Of a DNA stretch of 7,921 bases, positions 1 to 6,966 are shown one piece after another. The position numbers and the translations under genes are program-made. This stretch comes from an uncultured Gemmatimonadota bacterium. Lineage in GTDB: Bacteria > Gemmatimonadota > Gemmatimonadetes > Gemmatimonadales > Gemmatimonadaceae. The notes below the pieces were generated by a model. It was not told where the DNA came from. It saw nothing but the letters and a program-made list of their open reading frames with translations, and ran no database searches. The DNA lies in NCBI GenBank assembly GCA_946479015.1, contig CAMLEQ010000161.1, forward strand, positions 1 to 7,921, in the 5' to 3' direction. Numbering within the stretch: the first letter of the stretch is position 1; each line of letters opens with the position of its first letter.

Positions 1-1109
1 AGTTCGGCGGCACCACGCTCGCCACCCCCATCTCCGCGAAGAAGGGGACGAACGTGCAGGAGCTGCTCGAGCAGGTCCTGCTCCAGGCCGACATCCTCGA
101 GCTCAAGGCCAACCCCAACCGCCGCGCCACCGGCACCGTCGTCGAGGCGCAGCTCGATCCGGGCAAGGGCCCCGTGGCCACCGTGCTCGTGCAGAGCGGC
201 ACGCTGCGCGTCGGCGACGACTTCATCTGCGGCATGTTCTCCGGTCGCGTCCGCGCCATGCTCGACGAGCGCGGGAAGCCGGTGCGCGAGGCCGGCCCGG
301 CGATCCCGGTGCAGATCCTCGGCATCGAGGGCGTCCCGATGGCCGGCGACCAGCTCATCGCCGTCGAGGATGCCACCGCGGCGCGCGAGATCGCGCAGCG
401 GCGCCAGCGCCTCGATCGCGAGGCGAAGAGCCGTCGCACGTCCCGCGCGGCGGTGTCGCTCGAGGACTTCATGTCGCAGGCCGCCGCGGGGGAGGTGCGC
501 ACGCTGCGCCTGCTCATCAAGGCGGACCAGGGCGGCCCGGCCGAGGCGCTGGCCGACGCGCTCGGGCAGCTCTCCAACGCCGAGGTCAAGGTGGAGGTCG
601 TGCACCGCGGCGTTGGTGCCATCACGGAGAGCGACATCCTGCTCGCCAAGGCGTCCGGCGCGATCATCATCGGCTTCCACGTGCGCCCGGACAACAACGC
701 GCGCAGTGCGGCCGAGCGCGAGGGCGTGGACATCAAGCTCTACCGCGTGATCTACGAGGCGGTGGACGACGTGCGGGCGGCGCTCACGGGCCTCCTGCGC
801 CCCGAGGAGCGCGAGGTCACCCTCGGCGAGGCCGAGGTGCGCGAGCTCTTCCGCGTCCCGCGCGTGGGCGTGGTGGCCGGATCCTACGTCCGCAGCGGCG
901 TGATCAACCGGCAGGCACGCGTCCGCGTCATCCGCGATGGCGTCGAGATCTACGACGGCGTCATCGGCTCGCTGCGCCGCTTCAAGGAAGACGTCCGCGA
1001 GGTGCGTGAAGGGTTCGAGTGCGGTATCGGCATCGAGAACTTCAACGACCTCAAGGTCGGCGACATCATCGAGTGCTACCGCACCGAGGAGGTCGCGCGG
1101 ACGCTGTAA
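1..1109 (+). CDS. infB: Translation initiation factor IF-2, C-terminal part (5' end outside window)
   Basis: IF-2 is the GTPase that brings initiator fMet-tRNA to the 30S subunit and promotes 50S joining. The gene is open from the window edge (first full codon at nt 3) to a TAA at 1107-1109, giving 368 visible residues, which matches the part of a typical IF-2 that follows most of the G domain. Visible residues 11-13 are Ser-Ala-Lys, the G5 guanine-recognition motif, so the P-loop and G2-G4 lie upstream. Then come the beta-barrel domain II (about residues 35-115), the basic linker and domain III (about 120-250), and the fMet-tRNA-binding C2 barrel (about 275-368) with the signature GFECGIGI and NFNDLKVGD near the end. 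It is the usual first member of the infB-rbfA-truB-ribF series found here. Nothing is broken or unusual in the visible part. Identification is secure. Confidence 0.97.
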   Translation, partial: FGGTTLATPISAKKGTNVQELLEQVLLQADILELKANPNRRATGTVVEAQLDPGKGPVATVLVQSGTLRVGDDFICGMFSGRVRAMLDERGKPVREAGPAIPVQILGIEGVPMAGDQLIAVEDATAAREIAQRRQRLDREAKSRRTSRAAVSLEDFMSQAAAGEVRTLRLLIKADQGGPAEALADALGQLSNAEVKVEVVHRGVGAITESDILLAKASGAIIIGFHVRPDNNARSAAEREGVDIKLYRVIYEAVDDVRAALTGLLRPEEREVTLGEAEVRELFRVPRVGVVAGSYVRSGVINRQARVRVIRDGVEIYDGVIGSLRRFKEDVREVREGFECGIGIENFNDLKVGDIIECYRTEEVARTL

Positions 1110-1111
1110 CC

Positions 1112-1196
1112 GCGGGAAGCGGGAAACGGGAAGCGGGAAGCGAGCGTCGCTTCCACCCCGCTTCCCGCTTCCCGCTTCCCGCTTCCCGCTTCCCGC
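1112..1196. repeat. Inverted array of a 7-bp repeat filling the infB-rbfA gap
   Basis: Four head-to-tail copies of CGGGAAG (1113-1140; the second copy ends in A instead of G) are followed by a 19-nt centre and then five perfect copies of the reverse-complement unit GCTTCCC (1160-1194). The arms 1112-1141 and 1167-1196 pair over 30 positions with a single mismatch (A1126 opposite C1182). A second, nested 8-bp perfect hairpin with a GCG loop lies at 1136-1143/1147-1154. Because the arms are repetitive they can also pair in shifted registers. The element starts 2 nt after the infB stop codon and ends 9 nt before the rbfA start. There is no T-run after it, so it is not a standard intrinsic terminator. 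It could act as an RNA-stabilising or attenuating hairpin, or be a REP-like or slippage-prone element; that is inference. Confidence 0.9.
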
Positions 1197-1205
1197 GCCG
1201 TTCCC

Positions 1206-1589
1206 ATGCCCAACGATCACCGCCGCGCCGATCGGGTCGCCGAGGCGATCCGCGAAGAGGTGGCCCGCTTCCTCACGGAAGGGGCCAAGGATCCGCGCAT
1301 CAGCGGATTCGTCACCGTCACCGGCGTGGACGTCACGCGGGATCTGCGTCACGCGCGCGTGTTCGTGAGCGTGATGGGCGATGACGCGGAGCGGAAGCGC
1401 ACGCTCGAGGGGCTCGACAGCCTCGCCGCGCACCTGCGCTCGCGCGTGGCGCGCACCATCCGCCTGCGCGTCGCGCCGGAGCTCGAGTTCCGCCTGGACC
1501 GCAGCATCGAGCGCGCGGCCCGCATCGAGACGCTGCTCACGAAGATTCGCGAGGGTGAGCTCCCGCCCGATGACGACCAGTCAGACTGA
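1206..1589 (+). CDS. rbfA: Ribosome-binding factor A
   Basis: RbfA is a small cytoplasmic KH-like protein that binds immature 30S subunits and helps mature the 16S rRNA 5' region. The 127-residue length is typical. Family features seen are an N-terminal helix with Arg10-Val-Ala, KDPR at 28-31, the beta strands VTVTGVDVTRDL at 36-47 followed by HARVFVS, and the APELEFRLDRS segment at 90-100 leading into the last helix. The acidic tail (PPDDDQSD) is also common in the family. ATG 1206 is the first possible start after the infB stop in this frame, so the start is well fixed. It has no visible Shine-Dalgarno sequence: the preceding bases are the pyrimidine-rich right arm of the heptamer array. 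Its 3' end overlaps truB by 20 nt. Confidence 0.95.
   Translation: MPNDHRRADRVAEAIREEVARFLTEGAKDPRISGFVTVTGVDVTRDLRHARVFVSVMGDDAERKRTLEGLDSLAAHLRSRVARTIRLRVAPELEFRLDRSIERAARIETLLTKIREGELPPDDDQSD
1551..1559 (+). promoter_or_regulatory. Likely ribosome-binding site of truB, inside rbfA
   Basis: The bases GAGGGTGAG lie about 10 nt before ATG 1570, within the rbfA coding sequence. They give reasonable Shine-Dalgarno complementarity and support ATG 1570 as the truB start rather than the longer open frame that runs upstream inside rbfA. Confidence 0.5.
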
Positions 1590-2433
1590 CGGGCTCCTTC
1601 TGGTAGACAAGCCGGCTGGCGTGACATCGCACGACATCGTCGTGGCGGCGCGGCGCGCGTTCGGCGAGCGGCGCATCGGCCATGCCGGCACCCTCGATCC
1701 CTTCGCCACCGGTCTGCTCGTGCTCCTCGTCGGTCGTGCCACGCGGCTGCTCCCGTACATGGACGGCGAGCCGAAGACGTACGTGGCCACGGTGCGCTTC
1801 GGCGCCGAGACCACCACCGATGATCTCGAGGGCGAGCCCGTGCGCGCCGCGCCCCTCCCCGAGCGCGCGGCGGTGGAGCGGGGGATGGCGGCGCTCACGG
1901 GGGAGATCGCGCAGGTTCCCCCGGCGTTCTCCGCCAAGAAGGTGGAGGGGCGCCGCGCCTATCATGCGGCGCGCCGCGGCGAGGCGGTGGCGCTCGCGCC
2001 GGTGACCGTGCGCGTGCACGAGTGGCGCGTCCTCGCCTGGCGAGAGGCGGAGGTGGACGTGTCCATCACCTGCGGCGGGGGGACGTACGTGCGCGCGCTC
2101 GCGCGGGACCTCGGGCGCCTCGCCGGGAGCGCCGCGCACCTGACGAGCCTCCGCCGCGTGCGCAGCGGACCGTTCGCGGTGGACGAGGCGGTGTCGCTCG
2201 AGGCGCTCCGCGCCGGCGGCGCCTTCCTGCGTCCGGCGCGCGATGCGGTGCGCTCCCTCCCCGCCGAGGCGCTGGACGCCGAGGCGCTCGGTCGCGTGGC
2301 GCACGGCCGCGATGTGGAGGCTACCGTGGCGGGGAGCCGCGCGGCGCTCGTGGATCCCGTCGGCGCGCTCGTGGCGATCGGCGAGCGCGAGGGGGCGCGC
2401 TGGCGCCCGCGCGTGGTGATGCGTGATGCCTGA
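1570..2433 (+). CDS. truB: tRNA pseudouridine(55) synthase TruB
   Basis: TruB isomerises U55 in the T-psi-C loop of tRNAs and also acts as a tRNA chaperone. The 287-residue product carries the motif GHAGTLDPFATGLL at 37-50, in which Asp43 is the catalytic aspartate by family knowledge. It also has KTY at 69-71, PPAFSAKKVEGRRAY at 117-131, GTYVRALARDLG at 171-182 and LTSLRRVRSGPF at 191-202, all in the expected order. The C-terminal region (about 240-285) fits the short PUA-like domain. The frame is open upstream to 1381, but homology begins only with LLLVDKPAGVTSHD at 9-22, so ATG 1570 is the natural start. It starts inside rbfA (20-nt overlap) and its end overlaps the start of ribF, which is consistent with translational coupling in one operon. 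Confidence 0.96.
   Translation: MTTSQTDGLLLVDKPAGVTSHDIVVAARRAFGERRIGHAGTLDPFATGLLVLLVGRATRLLPYMDGEPKTYVATVRFGAETTTDDLEGEPVRAAPLPERAAVERGMAALTGEIAQVPPAFSAKKVEGRRAYHAARRGEAVALAPVTVRVHEWRVLAWREAEVDVSITCGGGTYVRALARDLGRLAGSAAHLTSLRRVRSGPFAVDEAVSLEALRAGGAFLRPARDAVRSLPAEALDAEALGRVAHGRDVEATVAGSRAALVDPVGALVAIGEREGARWRPRVVMRDA
2415..2420 (+). promoter_or_regulatory. Possible ribosome-binding site of ribF, inside truB
   Basis: GGTGAT lies 5 nt before ATG 2426 but only 2 nt before the alternative GTG 2423. The spacing therefore favours the ATG. The match to the Shine-Dalgarno consensus is only partial. Confidence 0.35.
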
Positions 2434-3373
2434 GCGAGTGGACCCCTTCCTGGATTCCGGGCTCCCTCCCACCTGCCGCGGGACGGTGCTCACCGTGGGC
2501 ACCTTCGATGGCGTCCATCGCGGCCACCGCGATGTGCTCGCGCGCCTCTCGGAACGCGCGGGAGCGATGGGACTCGACAGCGTGCTCGTGACCTTCGAGC
2601 CGCACCCGCTCGAGGTGGTGAATCCCGCGGCCGCGCCGCAACTGCTCACCGTGGGGGCGGAGAAGCTCGAGGTCGTGGCCGAGAGCGGGATCGACTACAT
2701 GGCGGTGGTGCCGTTCACCCCCACGCTCCAGCGCTACGGTGCGGCCGACTTCGTGGACGAGGTGCTCCGTCGCCGCTTCCACGTGCGGCACCTCGTGATC
2801 GGCTACGATCACGGCTTCGGGCGCGGGCGCGAGGGGGATGTGGAGCGCCTGCGCGTGCTCGGTGCCGACCGCGGCTTCGGCGTGGAGGTGGTGGACGCGG
2901 TGACGCTCGATGATGGGCGCCCCGTGTCATCCACCCTCATCCGCCGCGCGGTGGCCGGCGGGGACCTCGGGCATGCCGCGCGCGCGCTCGGCCGTCCGTA
3001 CTCCGTCTCCGGCCGCGTGGAGCACGGCGCCCGGCGCGGCCGGCTGCTCGGCTACCCGACCATCAACCTCGAGCGCCCGTCGCCGCGCAAGCTGCTGCCG
3101 CCGGAGGGCGTGTACGCGGTGCGCGTGCAGACACCATCCGGCCCGTTCGGGGGTATGATGAACATGGGACCGCGCCCCACCTTCGGTGATGCCACCGTGG
3201 GGCTCGAGGTCCACCTGTTCGACGCCGACCTCGACCTCTACGGCGCGTACGTGAAGCTGGAGCTCGTCCGCCGGCTGCGTGACACCATCACGTTCTCCGG
3301 TCCGGATGCGCTGGTCGCGCAGCTGGGGCGGGACGCGGAGGAGGCACGCCGCGCGTTGACTGAACCGGCCTAG
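2426..3373 (+). CDS. ribF: Bifunctional riboflavin kinase / FAD synthetase
   Basis: RibF phosphorylates riboflavin to FMN and then adenylates FMN to FAD, supplying the cell's flavin cofactors. From ATG 2426 the protein has 315 residues, normal for the bacterial bifunctional form. The N-terminal FMN adenylyltransferase domain (about 18-185) shows GTFDGVHRGH at 25-34 (nucleotidyltransferase HxGH, His31 and His34), FEPHPLE at 57-63, GYDHGFGRGREGD at 126-138 and VSSTLIR at 167-173. The C-terminal kinase domain (about 190-312) shows GRLLGYPTINL at 205-215 with the PTxN element, GPRPTFG at 248-254 and LEVHLFDADLDLYG at 260-273. By family alignment Glu261 is the probable catalytic base. A GTG at 2423 is an equally open alternative start (316 residues). 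The gene overlaps truB by 8 nt. In many bacteria rpsO follows ribF; here secD does. Confidence 0.95.
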   Translation: MPERVDPFLDSGLPPTCRGTVLTVGTFDGVHRGHRDVLARLSERAGAMGLDSVLVTFEPHPLEVVNPAAAPQLLTVGAEKLEVVAESGIDYMAVVPFTPTLQRYGAADFVDEVLRRRFHVRHLVIGYDHGFGRGREGDVERLRVLGADRGFGVEVVDAVTLDDGRPVSSTLIRRAVAGGDLGHAARALGRPYSVSGRVEHGARRGRLLGYPTINLERPSPRKLLPPEGVYAVRVQTPSGPFGGMMNMGPRPTFGDATVGLEVHLFDADLDLYGAYVKLELVRRLRDTITFSGPDALVAQLGRDAEEARRALTEPA

Positions 3374-3384
3374 CCCGGTAACGT
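3356..3384 (+). promoter_or_regulatory. Candidate sigma70-type promoter for secD-secF
   Basis: TTGACT (3356-3361, five of six bases of the -35 consensus) is followed after 17 nt by TAACGT (3379-3384), which keeps the T, A and final T of a -10 element. The site overlaps the 3' end of ribF, and the following stretch to 3420 is noticeably more AT-rich than its surroundings. The rest of the 51-nt ribF-secD gap shows no hairpin or other element that I can recognise. This is suggestive only: a five-of-six hexamer occurs by chance, and the promoter consensus of this organism is unknown. Confidence 0.3.
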
Positions 3385-3424
3385 TCGATACTCTCCCGAA
3401 AACTTCCATCCACCTCGAAGTCGC

Positions 3425-5107
3425 ATGGCGAACATCCGCTACCGCATTCTCCTCATCATCGGGCTGGTGCTGGCGTCCATCTGGGCGCTCTGGCCACGCA
3501 CGATCACCGTGCGCGAGCGCACCAGCGCCGGCGTCTTCCACGACACCAGCTACAAGCGGGTGCCGCTGAAGCGCGGGCTCGACCTGCAGGGAGGGATGCA
3601 CCTCGCGCTCGAGGTGGATGAGTCCAAGGGCACCGTCGCCAACAAGTCCGAGGCGATCGATCGCGCGCTCAAGGTCGTGCGCAACCGCATCGACGAGTTC
3701 GGTGTCTCCGAGCCCGTGGTGCAGAAGGTGGGGAACGACCGCATCATCGTCGAGCTCCCCGGCGTGGACGACCCGGAGCGCGCGAGACAGCTCGTGGAGC
3801 GCTCGGCGTTCCTCCAGTTCCAGATCACCGACAAGACCGGCGCGCTCGACAAGGTGCTGCCGCGCCTCGACCAGATCATCCGCTCCAAGGGGAGCGCGAT
3901 CGCGGCGGCGCCCGGCGCCGCCCCCGCGACGGGGGACACCGCGAAGAGCGCGATCAGCTCGCTCTTCACGCCGGGCACCGACACGACGAAGAAGGCGAAC
4001 GGCGCCAAGGACAGCACGGCGGCGGACAGCGGCCTGCTCGGCGCGAGCAACGGCCCGCTCTCCAAGCTCCTCCAGCCGGGGCAGCTCCCTGGCGAGTACT
4101 TCGTCGCCAACGCCGACGTCCCCACCGTGCAGCGCTACCTGGACCTGCCAGAGGTGAAGGCCGCGCTCCCGCCGGGGAAGGCGATCCACTGGGGCACGCT
4201 CCAGGAGGGGCAGGCCGGCGGGCAGCAGCCCGCGGTGACGCCGCTGTACGTGGTGGATGCGCGCCCGATCATCACCGGTGAGTACCTCACCGATGCCAAG
4301 CCGGGCACGGACCCGCTCGAGGGGAACATCGTGCAGTTCACCCTCAACACCGAGGGGGGGCGGCGATTCCGCCAGGAGACATCCAAGCACATCGGCGACT
4401 ACATGGCGATCGTCCTCGACGATCGCGTGATGGGGCGCCCGCCGGTGATCGAGAGCGCGATCGGAACGCGCGGGCAGATCACCATGCGCGGCCAGCCGCT
4501 CCAGGCCACGCAGGATCTGGCGCTCGTGCTCCGAGCCGGCGCGCTCCCGGTGCCGCTCAAGGTGGTGGAGTCGCGCACCATCGGCGCCACGCTCGGCGCC
4601 GACTCGATCCACGACGGCATCAACGCAGGCATTCTCGGCGTGGCGCTCGTGGTGCTCATCATGGTCGGCTACTACCGCTTCTCCGGCGTGCTCGCCGTGG
4701 TGGCGCTCACGCTGTACGTGCTCTTCACGCTGGCGCTCCTGGCCGGCTTCGATGCGGTGCTCACCCTCCCTGGGATCGCCGGGCTCGTGCTCTCGGTGGG
4801 GATCGCGGTGGACGCCAACGTGCTGATCTTCGAGCGAATACGCGAGGAGCTGGCGCGCGGGAAGACCGTGCGGGCGTCCATCGACGAAGGGTTCCGTCAC
4901 GCGATGAGCGCCATCATCGACTCCAACGTGTCCACCGTGCTCACGGGCCTCGTGCTGTACGAGGTGGGGACGGGGCCGGTGAAGGGCTTCGCCGTGACGC
5001 TCATTGCCGGCATCGCGGCCTCCATGGTGAGCGCGATCTTCGTCGTGCGGACCTTCTACCTCCTGTGGCTCAACCGCACCCGCGGCGCCCAGACGCTGAG
5101 CATCTAA
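3425..5107 (+). CDS. secD: Protein translocase subunit SecD
   Basis: SecD is the larger half of the SecDF membrane complex, which uses the proton gradient to pull exported proteins through SecYEG. The 560-residue product has a first membrane helix at about 5-23 and then the periplasmic P1 region with [12 protein letters not shown] at 49-60, the family hallmark. [14 protein letters not shown] (87-100) and DRIIVELPG (105-113) follow, and the remaining five membrane helices lie at roughly 399-417, 420-441, 446-468, 494-512 and 518-545. [17 protein letters not shown] (459-475) is the conserved intramembrane motif, and Asp463 corresponds to the aspartate implicated in proton coupling. Residues about 155-215 are an Ala/Thr/Ser/Gly/Lys-rich low-complexity insertion in the P1 head. 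Only a weak GAAG lies upstream of the ATG. yajC, often found before secD, is absent. Confidence 0.97.
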   Translation: MANIRYRILLIIGLVLASIWALWPRTITVRERTSAGVFHDTSYKRVPLKRGLDLQGGMHLALEVDESKGTVANKSEAIDRALKVVRNRIDEFGVSEPVVQKVGNDRIIVELPGVDDPERARQLVERSAFLQFQITDKTGALDKVLPRLDQIIRSKGSAIAAAPGAAPATGDTAKSAISSLFTPGTDTTKKANGAKDSTAADSGLLGASNGPLSKLLQPGQLPGEYFVANADVPTVQRYLDLPEVKAALPPGKAIHWGTLQEGQAGGQQPAVTPLYVVDARPIITGEYLTDAKPGTDPLEGNIVQFTLNTEGGRRFRQETSKHIGDYMAIVLDDRVMGRPPVIESAIGTRGQITMRGQPLQATQDLALVLRAGALPVPLKVVESRTIGATLGADSIHDGINAGILGVALVVLIMVGYYRFSGVLAVVALTLYVLFTLALLAGFDAVLTLPGIAGLVLSVGIAVDANVLIFERIREELARGKTVRASIDEGFRHAMSAIIDSNVSTVLTGLVLYEVGTGPVKGFAVTLIAGIAASMVSAIFVVRTFYLLWLNRTRGAQTLSI

Positions 5108-6109
5108 ATGTTCCGGATCCTTCACGACACCAAGATCGACTTCATCCGGCTGTGGAAGATCACCACGGTCGTGACGCTGCTGTTCACGCTCCCGGGGCTC
5201 GTCTGGATCGCGGTCAGCGGGTACAAGTACAGCATCGAGTTCACCGGCGGCACGTTGATGCAGGTGCAATTCCACAAGCCGCCCGATGTGGGTGAGCTCC
5301 GCAGCACGCTCGACAAGGCGGGGGTGAAGGGGGCGGAGATCGCGCAGTTCGGCGGCGACACCGACTACGTGATCCGGGCCCAGGATCCGCGCCAGGTGGC
5401 GCAGCAGTCGCGCGGCGCGGAGTCGGTGGCCGGCGAGATCACGACGGCGCTCACGCAGCACTACGGCGCGAACGGCTTCAAGGTGCAGCGCACCGAGGCC
5501 GTGGGCCCGAAGGTCGGCGGCGAGCTGCGCCAGAAGGCGTTCTACGCGATCCTGATCTCGTTCGTGATCACGCTGGTCTACCTCGCGTACCGCTTCGAGT
5601 GGCGCTTCGGCGTGGCGGCGGTGATCGCCACCGCGCACGACATTCTCGGCACGCTGGCGTTCATCAAGTACACGCACCTCGAGATCTCGCTGATCGTGGT
5701 CGGCGGCGTGCTCACGATGATCGGCTACTCGCTGAACGACACGATCATCATCTTCGACCGTGTCCGCGAGGATCTGCGGAAGAAGCGGAAGGAGTCGTTC
5801 TACGACACGCTCAACCGGGCGGTGAACGAGACGCTTCCGCGCTCGGTGCTCACGCACACCACCACGCTCGCCACGCTGATCGCCCTCACGATCCTGGGCG
5901 GCGAGGTGATCCGGCCGTTCGCGCTCGTGATGCTCTTCGGCGTGTTCACCGGTACCTTCAGCTCGATCTACGTGGCGCCGCCGATCCTGCTCTGGATCGA
6001 GCACAGGTGGCCGCGCGCCGCCGGAGAGAAGGGAGGCGTCGGCCCGCGCTCCTCCCGGGCCGAGGTGAAGCCCGGCAAGAGCGAGCCGGCCGTGCACGCG
6101 ACCCGCTGA
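5108..6109 (+). CDS. secF: Protein translocase subunit SecF
   Basis: SecF partners SecD in the proton-driven export-assisting complex of the inner membrane. The 333-residue protein has a first membrane helix at about 17-36, the periplasmic P4 domain (about 38-138) with IEFTGGTLMQV at 43-53 and VGPKVGGELR at 132-141, and further helices near 143-160, 166-186, 193-216, 246-263 and 267-297. The motif YSLNDTIIIFDRVRE (207-221) is the SecF counterpart of the Sec[14 protein letters not shown] motif, with Asp211 at the functional position. The ATG follows the secD TAA without a single intervening base, so the two are almost certainly translated together in equal amounts. Residues 301-333 form a basic, low-complexity cytoplasmic tail rich in Arg, Lys, Gly and Pro, with no recognised domain. 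Confidence 0.97.
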   Translation: MFRILHDTKIDFIRLWKITTVVTLLFTLPGLVWIAVSGYKYSIEFTGGTLMQVQFHKPPDVGELRSTLDKAGVKGAEIAQFGGDTDYVIRAQDPRQVAQQSRGAESVAGEITTALTQHYGANGFKVQRTEAVGPKVGGELRQKAFYAILISFVITLVYLAYRFEWRFGVAAVIATAHDILGTLAFIKYTHLEISLIVVGGVLTMIGYSLNDTIIIFDRVREDLRKKRKESFYDTLNRAVNETLPRSVLTHTTTLATLIALTILGGEVIRPFALVMLFGVFTGTFSSIYVAPPILLWIEHRWPRAAGEKGGVGPRSSRAEVKPGKSEPAVHATR

Positions 6110-6115
6110 TCCACC

Positions 6116-6146
6116 AGCCGCCGCCCTCCGGGCGGCGGCTTCGCTT
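6116..6146 (+). terminator. GC-rich hairpin after secF, probable intrinsic terminator
   Basis: AGCCGCCGCCC (6116-6126) pairs perfectly with GGGCGGCGGCT (6130-6140) around a TCC loop, giving an 11-bp stem that begins 6 nt after the secF stop. The tail TCGCTT is only modestly T-rich, as often seen in high-GC genomes. The stem ends 13 nt before the tatD ATG, so it could alternatively act on tatD translation rather than, or as well as, ending the secDF transcript. Confidence 0.65.
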
Positions 6147-6153
6147 CCGGCCC

Positions 6154-6945
6154 ATGTTCCGCTACGTCGACAGCCACACGCACCTGGCAGACCCCGCCTT
6201 CGACGCCGACCGCGATGCCGCCGTGGCGCGCGCGCTCGAGGCGGGGGCAGAGGCCATGGTCTGCATCGGCGAGTCGCTCGACGCCGCCGATCGCGCGCGC
6301 TCTCTCGCCGCCGCGCACCCCGGGCGCGTGTACTGGACCGCCGGCGTCCACCCGCACGATGCCGCCGGCTTCGATGTCGCGCGCGACATCCCCGCCATCC
6401 GTGCGCACCTCGAGCGCGGAGCGGTGGCGGTGGGGGAATGCGGGCTCGACTACCACTACGATCATTCGCCGCGCGAGGCGCAGGTCGCCGCCTTTCGCGC
6501 CCAGCTCGCGCTCGGCGCGGAGATGGGGCGCGCCGTGGTGGTGCACACGCGCGAGGCGGTGGACGACACGCGCGCGCTCGTGGCCGAGGGCGCGGCGGCG
6601 GGCGCGCGCGGCGTGCTGCATTGCTTCACCGGCCCCGCCGACCTCGCGCGCGCCGCGCTCGACCTCGGCTGGTACGTGTCGTTCAGCGGCATCATCACGT
6701 TCAAGAAGTGGGACGACGAGGCGTTGCTGCGCCTCGTCCCCGACGATCGCCTGCTGGTGGAGTCGGACGCGCCGTACCTCGCGCCCGTTCCCCATCGGGG
6801 GAAGCGCAACGAGCCCGCCTGGGTGCCGCGCACCGTGGAGCGGCTCGCGCTCGCGCGCGGCCAGCCGCCGGAGCGCGTGGGGGCGCTCGCGGCCGAGAAC
6901 GCCCGCCGGCTGTTCGGCCTGGCGACGGCCTCCCCCATCGGCTAG
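6154..6945 (+). CDS. tatD: TatD-family metal-dependent DNase/hydrolase
   Basis: TatD-family proteins are cytoplasmic TIM-barrel metallohydrolases. Characterised members are 3'-5' exonucleases acting in DNA repair or DNA degradation, and despite the name they are not needed for Tat export. The 263-residue length is standard. Metal-ligand motifs appear in the expected order: DSHTHL (His8, His10), GVHPHDA at 64-70, VGECGLDYH with Glu95, VVHTRE with His131, LHCFTG with His156 and ESDAPYLAP with Asp205. The frame is open far upstream inside secF, but homology begins with the YVDSHTH strand, so ATG 6154 is chosen. No Shine-Dalgarno sequence is visible; the upstream bases belong to the hairpin after secF. 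The physiological substrate cannot be told from sequence, and a YcfH- or YjjV-like paralogue is equally possible. Confidence 0.93.
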   Translation: MFRYVDSHTHLADPAFDADRDAAVARALEAGAEAMVCIGESLDAADRARSLAAAHPGRVYWTAGVHPHDAAGFDVARDIPAIRAHLERGAVAVGECGLDYHYDHSPREAQVAAFRAQLALGAEMGRAVVVHTREAVDDTRALVAEGAAAGARGVLHCFTGPADLARAALDLGWYVSFSGIITFKKWDDEALLRLVPDDRLLVESDAPYLAPVPHRGKRNEPAWVPRTVERLALARGQPPERVGALAAENARRLFGLATASPIG

Positions 6946-6966
6946 CGACGTCGCGCACGCCCGGAG

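Noticed and set aside
1110..1205. The infB-rbfA gap read as coding, since it is stop-free in the shared frame of both genes
   Set aside because: infB has a clear TAA at its normal family length, and the gap is a non-coding 7-bp repeat whose unit is not a multiple of three. An IF-2/RbfA fusion by readthrough has no support.
1537..2649. A 370-codon minus-strand open frame opposite rbfA, truB and ribF, and similar ones at 5968-7065 and 6701-7843
   Set aside because: They have the same antisense composition artefact, no recognisable motif and no independent start signals, and they oppose conserved genes with intact active-site motifs.
3904..3922. GC-rich inverted repeat (9-bp arms, 1-nt spacer) within secD
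   Set aside because: It sits in the codons of the Ala/Pro/Gly-rich insertion and is explained by codon composition. The spacer is too short for a simple hairpin.
2927..6097. A 1056-codon open frame on the minus strand across ribF, secD and secF
   Set aside because: It lies wholly opposite three well-supported genes, and its translation is a repetitive Arg/His/Glu/Asp-rich string with no domain. Long antisense frames are expected where GC-rich third positions remove stop codons from the complementary frame.
5599..6153. Open frame continuing upstream of tatD inside secF, as if tatD were fused to another domain
   Set aside because: The upstream part is secF read in another frame and looks like compositional noise. 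TatD homology starts cleanly at ATG 6154, after the hairpin.
6945..6954. Ten-base perfect palindrome GCGACGTCGC at the end of tatD
   Set aside because: It is short, has no loop and no T-run, and palindromes of this size are frequent by chance in such GC-rich DNA. I could not tie it to an operator or terminator.
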